DNA of 64,000 bases from Pontivivens insulae (GCF_900302495.1 NZ_OMKW01000002.1:620001-684000), one strand, 5' to 3'; positions 18,707-29,587 are shown, numbered from the stretch's first letter. Numbers and translations are program-made. The notes: a model not told the origin generated them from the letters alone.

Positions 18707-19324
18707 GTGACACGCAAATTTCTTGATGAGGTCTATGATCTGGCGGATGACGCTGGCGGGACCGAGAAACTCTATACCGAATGGGCTGCGAGCTATGACG
18801 CGGAAGTGGCGGAAAATGGCTATGTGACGCCACAACGCTGTGCGGAGGCGCTGGCTCAGTTCGTCGATGACAAATCGCAGCCGCTGATCGACATCGGGTG
18901 CGGCACAGGTCTGGCGGGGCTCGCTTTTCGTGCGGCCGGTTTTCCGACTCTGGATGGTGTTGATCTCACACCTGCGATGATCGCGCAGGCTGAGGCGCGG
19001 GGCATCTACCGGACGCTTCGCCTTGGTCAGGTTGACGATGCGGCCCCATTCGAGGCGCGGCGTTATGCCCTCGCTGCCGCCGTTGGTCTGTTCAGCCCTT
19101 CACATGCTCCGGCAGAGACAATTGACGCGGTAATGACCGCCCTGCCCGCTGGTGGACTGTTTGTCTTTTCGCTCAATGATCACGCCCTGGCCGAGCGGAC
19201 CTATGAGGGCCGTGTTATGAGTTGGCTCGACAGCGGTGCCGCCCAGTGCCTGTTCCGCGAGCATGGTGAGCACTTACCCGCACAGGATATTGGATCGGTG
19301 GTCTATGTCCTCGCCAAAAACTGA
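18707..19324 (+). CDS. Class I SAM-dependent methyltransferase
   Basis: A 205-residue small-molecule-type methyltransferase. SAM motif I is LIDIGCGTGLAG (residues about 64-75), motif II acidic residue follows in LDGVDLTPAMI, and the motif IV region is PFEARRYALAAAVGLFS. The N terminus (YDLADDAGGTEKLYTEWAASYDAEV) is that of the WBSCR27/UbiE-like group. It starts at GTG 18707 after a GGGGGGAAG ribosome site. The final 20 bases overlap the gluQ start in another frame, so the two are co-translated. Substrate unknown. Confidence 0.88.
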   Translation: MTRKFLDEVYDLADDAGGTEKLYTEWAASYDAEVAENGYVTPQRCAEALAQFVDDKSQPLIDIGCGTGLAGLAFRAAGFPTLDGVDLTPAMIAQAEARGIYRTLRLGQVDDAAPFEARRYALAAAVGLFSPSHAPAETIDAVMTALPAGGLFVFSLNDHALAERTYEGRVMSWLDSGAAQCLFREHGEHLPAQDIGSVVYVLAKN

Positions 19325-20171
19325 GCGGTTTGCCCCGTCTCCGACCGGTTTCCTGCATCTGGGTCATGCCTATTCGGCGCTGACGGCGTTTGAAGCGGCG
19401 AAGGGCGGGCGATTTTTGTTGCGGATGGAGGACATCGACACCATCCGCTCTCGCCCGATCTATGAGGACGCGATTTTCGAGGATCTCGCCTGGCTTGGGA
19501 TCGCGTGGGACGTGCCGGTGATCCGGCAATCAGAGCGTCTGTCCCTATACCAAGCGGCTGTGGATCGCCTGACGGCGAAAGGATTGACCTATCGCTGCAC
19601 ATGCACGCGCGCCGATATCAAGGCTGCCCTCTCTGCGCCGCAGGAAGGCGCGCCACTGCATGGCCCGGACGGGCTGGTCTACCCCGGAACGTGTCGTAAC
19701 GCGCGCCACGATGACCCAGACGCCGCAATCCGCCTGAACATGGCGGCGGCGATCAGATCACTCGGCGGGGATACCATTGTCGATCTACTGGAGATCGAGG
19801 AGCTGGGGAATGGAGATGATGGGCAAAGTGGGCGGATCGCACTGAGTGCGCGGCACTTGCGTGATGGAATTGGAGATGTGGTCCTCGCCCGGCGGGACAT
19901 CGGCACATCCTATCACGTGGCCGTGGTTGTCGATGATGCGGCCCAGGGCGTGACGCATGTGACCCGAGGGCAGGATCTGTTTCCGGCCACACCGCTGCAC
20001 CGGTTGCTGCAAGCCCTGCTCGATTTGCCCGTACCGGTGTGGCGTCACCACGGGTTGATCCGGGATGATGCGGGAAAGCGGCTTGCCAAACGCGATGACG
20101 CCCGCGCCATTCGGCAATTGCGCGCCGATGGGTGGACGCCCGCCCGCGTGAGGTCTGCAATCAACCTGTGA
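19305..20171 (+). CDS. gluQ: Glutamyl-Q tRNA(Asp) synthetase
   Basis: GluQ attaches glutamate to the queuosine base in the anticodon of tRNA(Asp). The 288-residue protein is a truncated glutamyl-tRNA synthetase lacking the anticodon-binding domain. The HIGH-type motif is HLGH (18-21), followed by RMEDID; Zn ligands are in YRCTCTR and YPGTC; the KMSKS-equivalent is KRLAKRDD near the C terminus. ATG 19305 is chosen as it gives the normal N terminus (TERFAPSPTGFLHLGHAYSA) and overlaps the methyltransferase gene by 20 bases. Its presence implies queuosine modification in this organism. Confidence 0.94.
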   Translation: MSSPKTERFAPSPTGFLHLGHAYSALTAFEAAKGGRFLLRMEDIDTIRSRPIYEDAIFEDLAWLGIAWDVPVIRQSERLSLYQAAVDRLTAKGLTYRCTCTRADIKAALSAPQEGAPLHGPDGLVYPGTCRNARHDDPDAAIRLNMAAAIRSLGGDTIVDLLEIEELGNGDDGQSGRIALSARHLRDGIGDVVLARRDIGTSYHVAVVVDDAAQGVTHVTRGQDLFPATPLHRLLQALLDLPVPVWRHHGLIRDDAGKRLAKRDDARAIRQLRADGWTPARVRSAINL

Positions 20172-20176
20172 CGGGA

Positions 20177-20539
20177 TCAGGCGATGGGGGTCATCAGCTC
20201 CACCTCGGCACCGTCGCGAATTGCCGTGTAAAAACAGCTGCGCCGATTTGTATGACAGGCAGGACCCTCTTGTCGGACAATCAACAGGATGGTGTCACGG
20301 TCGCAATCAACCCGGAAATCAATCAGGGTTTGGACGTGGCCAGAGCTTTCACCCTTCCGCCAGAAGCTTTGCCGCGACCGTGACCAATAGGTGACGCGCC
20401 CCGTCTCAAGCGTCTCTGCAAGGCTCTGCGCATTCATCCAGGCCATCATTAAAACCTCGCCCGCCTCATCCTGCGCGATGGCAGGGATCAGGCCCGCGTC
20501 ATTATAGGTCAGGCTTGCGGGATCAAATGTCGCTTCCAT
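20177..20539 (-). CDS. hisI: Phosphoribosyl-AMP cyclohydrolase
   Basis: HisI catalyses the third step of histidine biosynthesis, hydrolytic ring opening of phosphoribosyl-AMP. The 120-residue single-domain form (no HisE fusion) shows [11 protein letters not shown], the substrate loop [18 protein letters not shown], the metal-binding [10 protein letters not shown] with its acidic cluster, and the Zn cysteines in [13 protein letters not shown]. It is convergent with gluQ and divergent from the IscU-like gene. Confidence 0.97.
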   Translation of the reverse strand: MEATFDPASLTYNDAGLIPAIAQDEAGEVLMMAWMNAQSLAETLETGRVTYWSRSRQSFWRKGESSGHVQTLIDFRVDCDRDTILLIVRQEGPACHTNRRSCFYTAIRDGAEVELMTPIA

Positions 20540-20600
20540 GGGGCTTTCCTCTCATGCGTTGGGCGACTACGTAAGGGATCGATTTGCGAAAGGCTATGCC

Positions 20601-21044
20601 ATGACCGCCCGTGACGACGATATGATGAAGCTCTATTCACAGCGCATCCTCGCGCTGGCCAGCGACATTCCGCATCGCGACCGGCTTGAGGGGCCGATGG
20701 CCACCGTCACCAAACGGTCCCCACTTTGCGGGTCAACGGTGACGGTGGATCTCGACGTGGCAAATGGGCAGATCAGCCGATTTGGACAGGATGTGAAGGC
20801 GTGCGCGCTGGGTCAGGCCTCTGCCGCAGTGTTCGCCGCACAGGCCGAAGGATTGACGCTGGAGCAGGCTCGCACAGCCCGCGATCAACTCAAGGCGATG
20901 CTGAAAGAGAACGGTCCCGTTCCTGATGCGCCATTTGATGGGTATGAAGTTTTGACGCCGGCCCGCGATTACCGAAATCGCCATGCTTCCATCCTTTTGG
21001 TGCCGGACGCCACCGTCGCTGCGATGGAAGAGATCGAGGCCTAA
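20601..21044 (+). CDS. Iron-sulfur cluster scaffold (IscU/NifU-N like) with two cysteines
   Basis: A 147-residue protein of the IscU-like fold. The first ligand region reads SPLCGSTVTVDLDV and the second VKACALGQASAAVF, matching the first two cysteine sites of IscU. The third site (HC in IscU) is not found; these are the only two cysteines. Such shortened scaffolds are common next to hisI or yidD in Rhodobacterales. It may store or transfer clusters rather than act as the main scaffold. Start ATG 20601 (MTARDDDMMKLYSQRILALA) is the normal family start. It ends in the T-tract of the opposite-strand terminator. Confidence 0.82.
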   Translation: MTARDDDMMKLYSQRILALASDIPHRDRLEGPMATVTKRSPLCGSTVTVDLDVANGQISRFGQDVKACALGQASAAVFAAQAEGLTLEQARTARDQLKAMLKENGPVPDAPFDGYEVLTPARDYRNRHASILLVPDATVAAMEEIEA

Positions 21045-21078
21045 AAAAATCGCCGCAACACCGATAAGGTGTGCGGCG
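21044..21078 (-). terminator. Rho-independent terminator, minus strand
   Basis: On the minus strand a 10-11 bp GC-rich stem (21078-21068 with 21062-21051, one bulged base, GATAA on the plus strand as loop) is followed by seven T. It would end the transcript of the small membrane ORF at 21197-21307. The same hairpin may end the plus-strand scaffold transcript weakly. Confidence 0.8.
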
Positions 21079-21196
21079 AGTTGGGCAGAAGCGGGTCCGG
21101 GCGCTCACACAGGATGCGGGGCAGTGCATCTTGCGGGGACAGAGGGGCCGGGTTGTCCCGTTTCAGGCAAAAGCATGTGCGGATTATCCGCGAAAT

Positions 21197-21307
21197 TCAC
21201 ACCATCAGGAACGTGCCAATCATCAGGCAGGTTGCCGCCAGACCAATCGCATCAGAGATCAGTTCACCACGCGGGCTGCGGGTCAATTTGATGAGCTTGG
21301 CAATCAT
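21197..21307 (-). CDS. 36-residue putative inner-membrane protein behind a LexA box
   Basis: A tiny gene read from ATG 21307, preceded by GGAGG 5 bases upstream. The product has a basic amphipathic N terminus (MIAKLIKLTRSPRGELIS) followed by one hydrophobic helix (DAIGLAATCLMIGTFLMV) to the end. The charge pattern predicts N-in orientation. Upstream, at 21327-21341, is a GTTC-N7-GTTC LexA-type box, and downstream a strong hairpin-T7 terminator closes the unit. It therefore looks like a monocistronic SOS gene. Small SOS-induced membrane proteins such as Caulobacter SidA block division; that role is inferred from size, topology and regulation only. I recognise no sequence family. Confidence 0.65.
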   Translation of the reverse strand: MIAKLIKLTRSPRGELISDAIGLAATCLMIGTFLMV

Positions 21308-21326
21308 GGCGTCCTCCGTTCCGTCT

Positions 21327-21341
21327 GTTCCCTTAATGTTC
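21327..21341. promoter_or_regulatory. LexA (SOS) box, GTTC-N7-GTTC
   Basis: The 15-mer GTTCCCTTAATGTTC fits exactly the alphaproteobacterial LexA direct-repeat operator. It lies 20-34 bases upstream of the small membrane ORF start, where repressor would cover the promoter. A second pair, GAAC-N6-GAAC, at 21374-21387 has non-canonical spacing. Confidence 0.75.
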
Positions 21342-21406
21342 CATTAACCACCTTCCCGCGCAAGACAAAAGTGGAACATTTGGGAACAAAAATGGATTAC
21401 AGAAGG

Positions 21407-23497
21407 TTAACCAACTGAAATCAAACGGATTGCTTCATCTCGGCCCATCAGCCACAGCAGCGTTCGGGCGGCCCTGCCCCGGTCTGAGGCCAATTTCGGA
21501 TCCCGCTCCAACAACAATCGCGCGTCGCGCTGCGCCAGTTCCATAAGTCCGGCCTGCCGCTCCAAATCAGCCACTCGGAAACGGGGCAATCCTGATTGAG
21601 CAAGGCCGAGCACATCACCCGCGCCCCGCAAGCGCAGATCTTCCTCGGCAATACGAAAGCCGTCCTCGGTCTCTCGCATGATCTCCAGCCGCGCGCGCGC
21701 TGTTTCCCCCAGAGGTGGCGCATACATCAGCAGACAGGTTGAACTGTCCGCCCCGCGCCCGACGCGACCACGCAACTGGTGCAACGCCGACAGGCCAAAA
21801 TGTTCGGCTTGCTCGATCACCATGATGGTGGCGGAGGGGACGTTCACCCCAACCTCAATCACGGTGGTTGCGACCAAGAGGCGTGTTCGTCCCTCGGCAA
21901 AATCTGCCATCGCCGCATCTTTTTCAGCAGGTGGAAGGCGACCGTGGATCAGGCCGACCCGCTCTGCCCCCAAGGCCACGCGCAGGGCGCGATAACGATC
22001 CTCGGCGGCGGCAAGGTCGACGACTTCGCTTTCTTCAACCAGTGGACAGACCCAATAAACCTGCCGCCCCTGATCGAGAGCCGCACCAATGCGCGCAACC
22101 ACCTCGTCAAGCCGCCCGGCCGACACCAGGCGCGTCTCAACCGGCTTTCGGCCAGGGGGTTTTTCATCGAGGATGGAAAGGTCCATATCGCCATATTGCG
22201 CGAGGCTGAGCGAGCGCGGGATCGGCGTTGCCGTCATGACGAGAATATCCGCAGCCGCCCCCTTTTGACCCAGACTCATCCGTTCGCGCACGCCGAACCG
22301 GTGTTGTTCGTCGATAATGGCAAGGCGCAGATCGTCAAAGGCGACATCCTTTTGGAACAAGGCATGAGTGCCGATCAGGATATCAGTCGTGCCATCGGCC
22401 AACGCCGAAAGCTTGGCCGCGCGGACGCTGCCCTTGTCACGCCCTGTCAAACTGTCGATCCGCAGATCAAGCCCTGCCGCCAACGGTCCAAGTGCCTCCA
22501 GATGCTGTTGCGCCAGAATGCCGGTCGGGGCCATGAAGGCCGCCTGCCCGCCCGCCTCAACGGCGGCGAGCATCGCGAGGAAAGCGACCAGCGTCTTGCC
22601 AGAGCCGACGTCACCCTGCAGCAGCCGGTTCATCCGAAACTCGGCCGCCATATCTGAGGTGATTTCCTTCACCGCACGGCTCTGCGCGCCCGTCGGCGCA
22701 TAAGGCAGCGCGCTCAGCACTGCCCGGCTCAAAGCGCCTGTCCCGGATGTGGCCCGTCCTGGCTTGCGCCGCACCTGCGCGCGGGCAAGGGCGAGCGTCA
22801 GTTGATGGGCAAAGAACTCATCATAGGCCAGACGCTGCCGTTCCGCCGTCGTGTCGGCCAGATCAGACACATCCTCGGGTGCATGGGCACGCTGGACCGC
22901 GCTGCGCCAGTCGGGCCACTTATGTTCGTCGACAATGCTGCGCTCGATCCATTCGGGAAGAACCGGCAAACGCTCCAACGCACCGGCCATGGCCTTGGTC
23001 AGACCCTTAAGCGTCAGACCAGCGGTCAGGGGATAATGCGGCTCGAACGGTGGCAGATGATCTGCCGTCTCTGCGGACAGAACATGATCGGGATGCACCA
23101 TCTGGGCCACGTTGTCGAACAGCTCAACCTTGCCTGATACGATCCGGCGCGCACCAATGGGCAGATTTCGTTGGATCCAGTCGGCCCGCGCATGGAACCA
23201 GACCAGCAGAAACTCCGTCGATGCATCCCGCACCTGAACGCGGAACGGGCGGCCCTTGCCTGACGGTGGCATGTGCCGCAGCACTTCAACCCCCACGGTC
23301 AATGTCGCGGGCAATGGAATGCCCCGGATCTCCGGCTTCAACCGTCGATCCGTGCCGCCTGTCGGCAGCAGAAACAACAAATCGCGTGGGGCAGCCACGC
23401 CGAGATTTTCATAGAGCGGCGCGGTTTTGGGACCGACGCCGGGCAAACCGGTCATATCGCCAAACAGGGGAAACAGGATTTCGGGGCGTCCGCTCAT
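21407..23497 (-). CDS. recG: ATP-dependent DNA helicase RecG
   Basis: RecG reverses stalled replication forks and branch-migrates Holliday junctions. The 696-residue product has the N-terminal wedge/OB domain, then helicase motifs: Walker A LLQGDVGSGKTLVA, MAPTGILAQQH, DEQHRFGV (DExH), MTATPIPRSL, and the C-terminal TTVIEVGVNVPSATIMVIEQAEHFGLSALHQLRGRVGRG. ATG 23497 (MSGRPEILFPLFG) is preferred to an in-frame TTG seven codons upstream, neither having a strong ribosome site. It lies downstream of ligA on the same strand with a 45-base gap, and just upstream of the small SOS ORF. Confidence 0.97.
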   Translation of the reverse strand: MSGRPEILFPLFGDMTGLPGVGPKTAPLYENLGVAAPRDLLFLLPTGGTDRRLKPEIRGIPLPATLTVGVEVLRHMPPSGKGRPFRVQVRDASTEFLLVWFHARADWIQRNLPIGARRIVSGKVELFDNVAQMVHPDHVLSAETADHLPPFEPHYPLTAGLTLKGLTKAMAGALERLPVLPEWIERSIVDEHKWPDWRSAVQRAHAPEDVSDLADTTAERQRLAYDEFFAHQLTLALARAQVRRKPGRATSGTGALSRAVLSALPYAPTGAQSRAVKEITSDMAAEFRMNRLLQGDVGSGKTLVAFLAMLAAVEAGGQAAFMAPTGILAQQHLEALGPLAAGLDLRIDSLTGRDKGSVRAAKLSALADGTTDILIGTHALFQKDVAFDDLRLAIIDEQHRFGVRERMSLGQKGAAADILVMTATPIPRSLSLAQYGDMDLSILDEKPPGRKPVETRLVSAGRLDEVVARIGAALDQGRQVYWVCPLVEESEVVDLAAAEDRYRALRVALGAERVGLIHGRLPPAEKDAAMADFAEGRTRLLVATTVIEVGVNVPSATIMVIEQAEHFGLSALHQLRGRVGRGADSSTCLLMYAPPLGETARARLEIMRETEDGFRIAEEDLRLRGAGDVLGLAQSGLPRFRVADLERQAGLMELAQRDARLLLERDPKLASDRGRAARTLLWLMGRDEAIRLISVG

Positions 23498-23542
23498 CAG
23501 CTTATCTGGCGCAGTCAATCGGGCGGGCGCAAGGGGGCATGC

Positions 23543-25687
<2,145 letters not shown>

Positions 25688-25733
25688 TCAGTGACCCACA
25701 GCTAAGCGCCATGGGCCCTGCGGTCCAGCCCGA

Positions 25734-26447
25734 TCAGGCAGTGTCGCGGGTCGGTGCCTCAACAATTTGCGGCACAGGATCGCGCAGAACATATCCCCTG
25801 CCCCAGACCGTCTCGATATACGTTTCACCGCCTGTGGCCTGCGCGATTTTCTTGCGCAGCTTACAGATGAACACGTCGATGATCTTCAACTCAGGCTCAT
25901 CCATGCCACCATAGAGGTGGTTGAGAAACATCTCTTTGGTGAGGGTCGTGCCTTTGCGCAGGCTCAAAAGCTCCAACATCTGATACTCTTTGCCGGTCAG
26001 ATGAACGGATTTTCCAGCGACTTCCACTGTCTTTGCATCCACATTCACCGTGACCAAGCCGGTTTCGATGAGCGATTGGCTGTGCCCTTTTGAGCGGCGA
26101 ACAATCGCGTGAATGCGTGCGACCAGCTCTTCACGATGGAAGGGTTTGGGCAGGAAATCGTCGGCGCCAAAGCCAAAGCCCTTAATCTTCGTGTCAGCGT
26201 CATCCATGCCGGACAGGATCAGGATCGGGGTCTCCACCTTCGAGAGACGCAATTTGCGCAACACGTCATGACCATGCATGTCAGGCAGGTTCAGATCCAG
26301 GATCATGAGATCATAGTCATAGAGGCGCGCAAGATCGATGCCCTCCTCCCCCAGATCGGTGGCGTAGACATTGAAATTGGCATTGGCCAGCATCAGCTCG
26401 ATATTCCGAGCCGTAGCGGGGTCGTCTTCAACAAGCAAAATACGCAT
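25734..26447 (-). CDS. ctrA: Cell-cycle response regulator CtrA
   Basis: CtrA is the OmpR-type master regulator of alphaproteobacteria. In Rhodobacterales it governs motility, gene transfer agents and related traits rather than being essential. The 237-residue product has the receiver domain with D51 in [12 protein letters not shown] and the acidic pocket EDD (7-9). The winged-helix DNA-binding domain follows with [17 protein letters not shown] and the recognition region [25 protein letters not shown] precedes the ATG. SciP lies immediately upstream in the same orientation. The 123-base upstream gap contains TTAA motifs, but not at the 7-base spacing of a full CtrA box. Confidence 0.97.
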   Translation of the reverse strand: MRILLVEDDPATARNIELMLANANFNVYATDLGEEGIDLARLYDYDLMILDLNLPDMHGHDVLRKLRLSKVETPILILSGMDDADTKIKGFGFGADDFLPKPFHREELVARIHAIVRRSKGHSQSLIETGLVTVNVDAKTVEVAGKSVHLTGKEYQMLELLSLRKGTTLTKEMFLNHLYGGMDEPELKIIDVFICKLRKKIAQATGGETYIETVWGRGYVLRDPVPQIVEAPTRDTA

Positions 26448-26570
26448 TTGTTTCTCCCGCGTTCCAGAAGGATTTCTGCCTCCTGTTTTACCTCATATAC
26501 CATTAATTCGGTTCAAAGGTTAACGCGGCATGAACATTCGGGAAAATTCCGCGAACATCGGCGGGTTTCT

Positions 26571-26852
26571 TCAACTTTCCGAGCGATATCGTTGCAAAGC
26601 AGTGACTCTTAACGCCATTGGACCGTGCTTTGAGAGGGATTTTGTCCAGCTTTCCAGCTCTTCCTCAGACAGATCGTATCGCGCGCAAGCTTCCGCTGTG
26701 GTCAGCAAACCGCCGTTCACCGCCGCGACAACGGTTGCCTTGCGTCCCGCGACCCATCGTCGTGTATCAGCGGGGGGCAGATCCGCACGGGTGATTGTTC
26801 GCCCGGCATGATCGCGTGTGAAAACTGGCTTGTCTGACCGTTTCAGGTACAT
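26571..26852 (-). CDS. sciP: CtrA inhibitor SciP (DUF1153 family)
   Basis: SciP is a small helix-turn-helix protein that binds CtrA and blocks activation of its targets. The 93-residue product from ATG 26852 matches the family in length and sequence: TRADLPPADTRRWVAGRKATVVAAVNGGLL, then the helix-turn-helix TTAEACARYDLSEEELESW and the C-terminal RVTALQRYR. GGGGAG lies upstream of the chosen ATG; a TTG five codons earlier is less likely. It is encoded 123 bases upstream of ctrA on the same strand, so regulator and inhibitor may be co-expressed. Confidence 0.92.
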   Translation of the reverse strand: MYLKRSDKPVFTRDHAGRTITRADLPPADTRRWVAGRKATVVAAVNGGLLTTAEACARYDLSEEELESWTKSLSKHGPMALRVTALQRYRSES

Positions 26853-26987
26853 CGTAGCGCTCCCCAATACTCCTTGTGGTGCGGGGATTTAGGCGTCCGA
26901 TCCTGAAGACGGAGTTAAGGCGCGCCTTGCGCATCATTCCAATTTGACTATATACCGCGCGACTTTCCTTAACCGCCCGGAGCAGCC

Positions 26988-28100
26988 ATGCCGCTGAACA
27001 GCCTCGGATTTGACAAGGCCCCCGCCGACACCCGCGTCGTTGTAGCGATGTCGGGCGGTGTGGACAGTTCCGTTGTCGCAGCAGAGCTGGCGGCAGAAGG
27101 GTATGACGTCGTCGGCGTGACGCTTCAACTCTACGATCATGGCGCAGCGCTTGCCAAAAAGGGTGCCTGTTGCGCAGGGCGCGACATCCACGATGCCCGC
27201 CGTGTGGCGGAGACGATGGGCTTTCCGCACTATGTGTTGGATTACGAAAACAAATTTCGGGAAAGCGTCATCGACGAGTTTGCCGATGCATACCTCGCGG
27301 GTGCGACCCCCATCCCCTGCATTCGCTGCAATGAGCGGGTCAAATTCCGCGATCTGCTGGAAACCGCAAAGGATTTGGACGCCGATTGCATGGCGACCGG
27401 GCATTACATTCAGCGTAAAGCAGGCACGGCGAAGGCAGAGCTACACCGCGCGGCGGACCACGACCGGGATCAGAGCTATTTCCTGTTCTCCACCACGCAG
27501 CAGCAGCTCGACTATCTGCGGTTTCCCCTTGGCCATTTGAAGAGCAAGGCGGAAACACGCGCTCTGGCCGCAAAACATGGGCTGAGCGTGGCGGATAAGC
27601 CGGACAGCCAGGATATCTGTTTCGTGCCCAACGGCTCTTACGCAGCAGTCATTGAAAAGCTGCGCCCGGGTGCGGCGGAACCCGGAGACATTGTGCATCT
27701 TGATGGCCGTGTCTTGGGAGAGCATCGCGGTGTCATCCATTACACGATCGGACAACGCCGCGGCCTGGGCATCGGTGGTGGAGAGCCGCTCTATGTGCTC
27801 AAGCTGGATGCCGACGCTCACCGGGTGATCGTCGGTCCGAAGGAAGCGCTGGCAACCCGACGCGTCCCGCTGAAGGAACTGAACTGGCTGGGCGATACAC
27901 CGCTCGATGCGCCCCGCGACCTGGAGGTCAAAGTGCGCTCCACCCGCCCCCCTCGGGAGGCCCGCCTGATCCCTATGGCAGACGGCACGGCCGAGGTTGA
28001 GTTGATGGTGGCCGAAGAAGGCATTGCCCCCGGTCAGGCCTGCGTCTTTTATGACGATGACGGATCGCGCGTTCTGGGCGGTGGCTGGATCACCCGCTAA
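26988..28100 (+). CDS. mnmA: tRNA-specific 2-thiouridylase MnmA
   Basis: MnmA thiolates U34 of tRNA Lys, Glu and Gln to s2U. The 370-residue product has the PP-loop ATP motif [11 protein letters not shown] near residue 21, KGACCAG, and the two catalytic cysteines in [11 protein letters not shown] and QDICFVP. The C-terminal beta-barrel region is intact ([13 protein letters not shown]-like segment [15 protein letters not shown]). The last 4 bases overlap the convergent DUF1697 gene. Confidence 0.97.
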   Translation: MPLNSLGFDKAPADTRVVVAMSGGVDSSVVAAELAAEGYDVVGVTLQLYDHGAALAKKGACCAGRDIHDARRVAETMGFPHYVLDYENKFRESVIDEFADAYLAGATPIPCIRCNERVKFRDLLETAKDLDADCMATGHYIQRKAGTAKAELHRAADHDRDQSYFLFSTTQQQLDYLRFPLGHLKSKAETRALAAKHGLSVADKPDSQDICFVPNGSYAAVIEKLRPGAAEPGDIVHLDGRVLGEHRGVIHYTIGQRRGLGIGGGEPLYVLKLDADAHRVIVGPKEALATRRVPLKELNWLGDTPLDAPRDLEVKVRSTRPPREARLIPMADGTAEVELMVAEEGIAPGQACVFYDDDGSRVLGGGWITR

Positions 28101-28600
28101 GCGGCGGATTTTTCAACCAATTTAGAGATGGTGTTAAGGTTGCGCGCGGTTCCACGCGCCTGCGCCTCGACAATCATCCGTGACCGGCCCATCCCCTCTG
28201 GATAGCCGATGAACAGAGCGCCCGGTCCGGGTTCCACACGTTCGATGGTCTGATGGCGAATTGCACCGGGCTCAACCGGGTCGTCGAGCAAAAGAGCCAT
28301 GACCTTGTTTCCTGGCAGATCGCTGAACGGATTGGCCGCCGCGAGATTCGTCAGATCGGCATGTGTGCGGATAAAAAGCGCCGGGCTGTCCCCCATCACC
28401 TGTTCAAGTTCCTGCGCGAGTCGAGATTTCACGTCATCCGACTTCAAATCTGATTGAAAAAGGAGATTTCCGGTCGCCAGATAGGTCTCTACATCTGTGA
28501 GGTCGCAGGCGATGGCAGCACGTTTCAGCGCTGCCATCGGTAGTTTTCCAGTACCGCCGACATTGACCGCCCGCAGGAAGGCAACCCGGCGACACCTCAC
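28097..28600 (-). CDS. DUF1697 family protein
   Basis: A 167-residue cytosolic protein of the DUF1697 group, of unknown function. The family signature opens the protein ([22 protein letters not shown]), followed by [15 protein letters not shown] and a Phe/Leu-rich core. It begins at GTG 28600, four bases after the stop of the upstream lipoprotein gene, so it is likely translated from the same message as the two lipoproteins. Convergent with mnmA. Confidence 0.88.
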   Translation of the reverse strand: MRCRRVAFLRAVNVGGTGKLPMAALKRAAIACDLTDVETYLATGNLLFQSDLKSDDVKSRLAQELEQVMGDSPALFIRTHADLTNLAAANPFSDLPGNKVMALLLDDPVEPGAIRHQTIERVEPGPGALFIGYPEGMGRSRMIVEAQARGTARNLNTISKLVEKSAA

Positions 28601-28604
28601 CGCA

Positions 28605-28946
28605 TCAGCCCGCGTTGGGATTGCGGCGCAGACGTTGAATGTCCTGAATCACCTCACCCGGACGCACATCCGGACCATCGCAACGCGGTGTTCCGTCATA
28701 GTTCAGGCGATTGGTCAGATACCCTTCGACGCCATCATCGATGATCCAATGCTGGCAGCCCAGCGGGTCGATCCAGATCGAGGCGCGCATGTCCGACAGG
28801 CGGTGCGCATCAATACCACGATCCACATCCGGATCATTCGCATCAAAGCGTGTCAGGGTTGTGCCACCCGTGCCGCTGCTGTTGGAACACGCCGCGAGGA
28901 GCGAGACGAGCGCGAGTGCGCCAATGGTGTAAACAGTCTTGGTCAT
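28605..28946 (-). CDS. Lipoprotein with W-x-D-x-x-G-C-x-H-W domain
   Basis: A 113-residue predicted lipoprotein. MTKTVYTIGALALVSLLAAC gives a signal peptide with lipobox LAAC. The mature part contains a roughly 36-residue unit (WIDPLGCQHWIIDDGVEGY ... GTPRCD) with two cysteines that could form a disulfide. The same unit recurs in the adjacent OmpA-like lipoprotein. ATG 28946 is chosen because GAGGGGAC lies upstream. Function unknown; the partner's OmpA domain suggests a cell-envelope role. Confidence 0.8.
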   Translation of the reverse strand: MTKTVYTIGALALVSLLAACSNSSGTGGTTLTRFDANDPDVDRGIDAHRLSDMRASIWIDPLGCQHWIIDDGVEGYLTNRLNYDGTPRCDGPDVRPGEVIQDIQRLRRNPNAG

Positions 28947-28957
28947 GTCATGTCCCC

Positions 28958-29587
28958 TCAATTCACAACCTGAATTTCAACGCGGCGGTTGGAAGCGCGT
29001 CCCGCGACCGTCGCATTGGTCGAAACCGGCTGCGACGCACCCAGACCGCGCGTCTCTGCCGTCAGGCCAAAGCCACCGGCGATCTCTGCCACCGCAGCAG
29101 CACGGGCGAGCGAGAGGTTTTGGTTGGCTTGCGCCCCACCGGTATTGTCGGTGTGACCTGTGATCAGAACACGCGAACGGCCCTGATTGCGCAGGAATTC
29201 GAAGAACCGCGTAAGATCGGCCCGCGCCTCAGGTTGAACAACAGCGGAGCCAACCGGGAACGTCGCATCCGCCGCGACCGAGAAGTTCAGGTCATCCGCC
29301 GCCGTAACGAGGCCAAAGCCCGGAAGCCGGGCCCGCGTATTGTTCTCGGCCCGGGACGGGTCGCAGATCGGGCGCCCATCGGGCCGCAACTTTGGCGTGA
29401 CATAGCCTTCCGCACCAGTGTCGAAGATCCAGTGCTCACACCCATCTGGGTCAATCCAGGTCGCAGAGCGCACAACAACGAAGGTCTCACCTTCGGTCCG
29501 GCTCGCGGCGGAGGAGAAGTCCCCCTGGTTACAGGCTGCCAGCGTCATCGCGCCGGCCCCCAGCATCATGATAGTCAAGCCGCGCAT
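28958..29587 (-). CDS. OmpA-family lipoprotein
   Basis: A 209-residue outer-membrane-type lipoprotein. The N-terminal signal ends in the lipobox LAAC (C19). Residues about 43-78 hold the WIDPDGCEHWIFDTGAEGY unit also found in the neighbouring gene. Residues about 100-208 are an OmpA C-terminal peptidoglycan-binding domain (VLITGHTDNTGGAQANQNLS, then a basic ASNRRVEI end, as in OmpA/Pal proteins). It begins after GAGGGGGGCC. It is 11 bases upstream of the smaller lipoprotein and likely ties outer membrane to cell wall. Confidence 0.9.
   Translation of the reverse strand: MRGLTIMMLGAGAMTLAACNQGDFSSAASRTEGETFVVVRSATWIDPDGCEHWIFDTGAEGYVTPKLRPDGRPICDPSRAENNTRARLPGFGLVTAADDLNFSVAADATFPVGSAVVQPEARADLTRFFEFLRNQGRSRVLITGHTDNTGGAQANQNLSLARAAAVAEIAGGFGLTAETRGLGASQPVSTNATVAGRASNRRVEIQVVN

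Noticed and set aside
21374-21387. Second LexA-like pair GAAC-N6-GAAC near the recG end
   Set aside because: Spacing is 6, not 7; kept only as a note because canonical alphaproteobacterial boxes need N7.
26448-26570. CtrA self-binding box upstream of ctrA
   Set aside because: TTAA motifs are present but separated by 13 bases rather than the 7 required for a full site.
26917-26928. Palindrome AAGGCGCGCCTT between sciP and mnmA
   Set aside because: Short GC-rich symmetry is common at this base composition and nothing else supports an operator.
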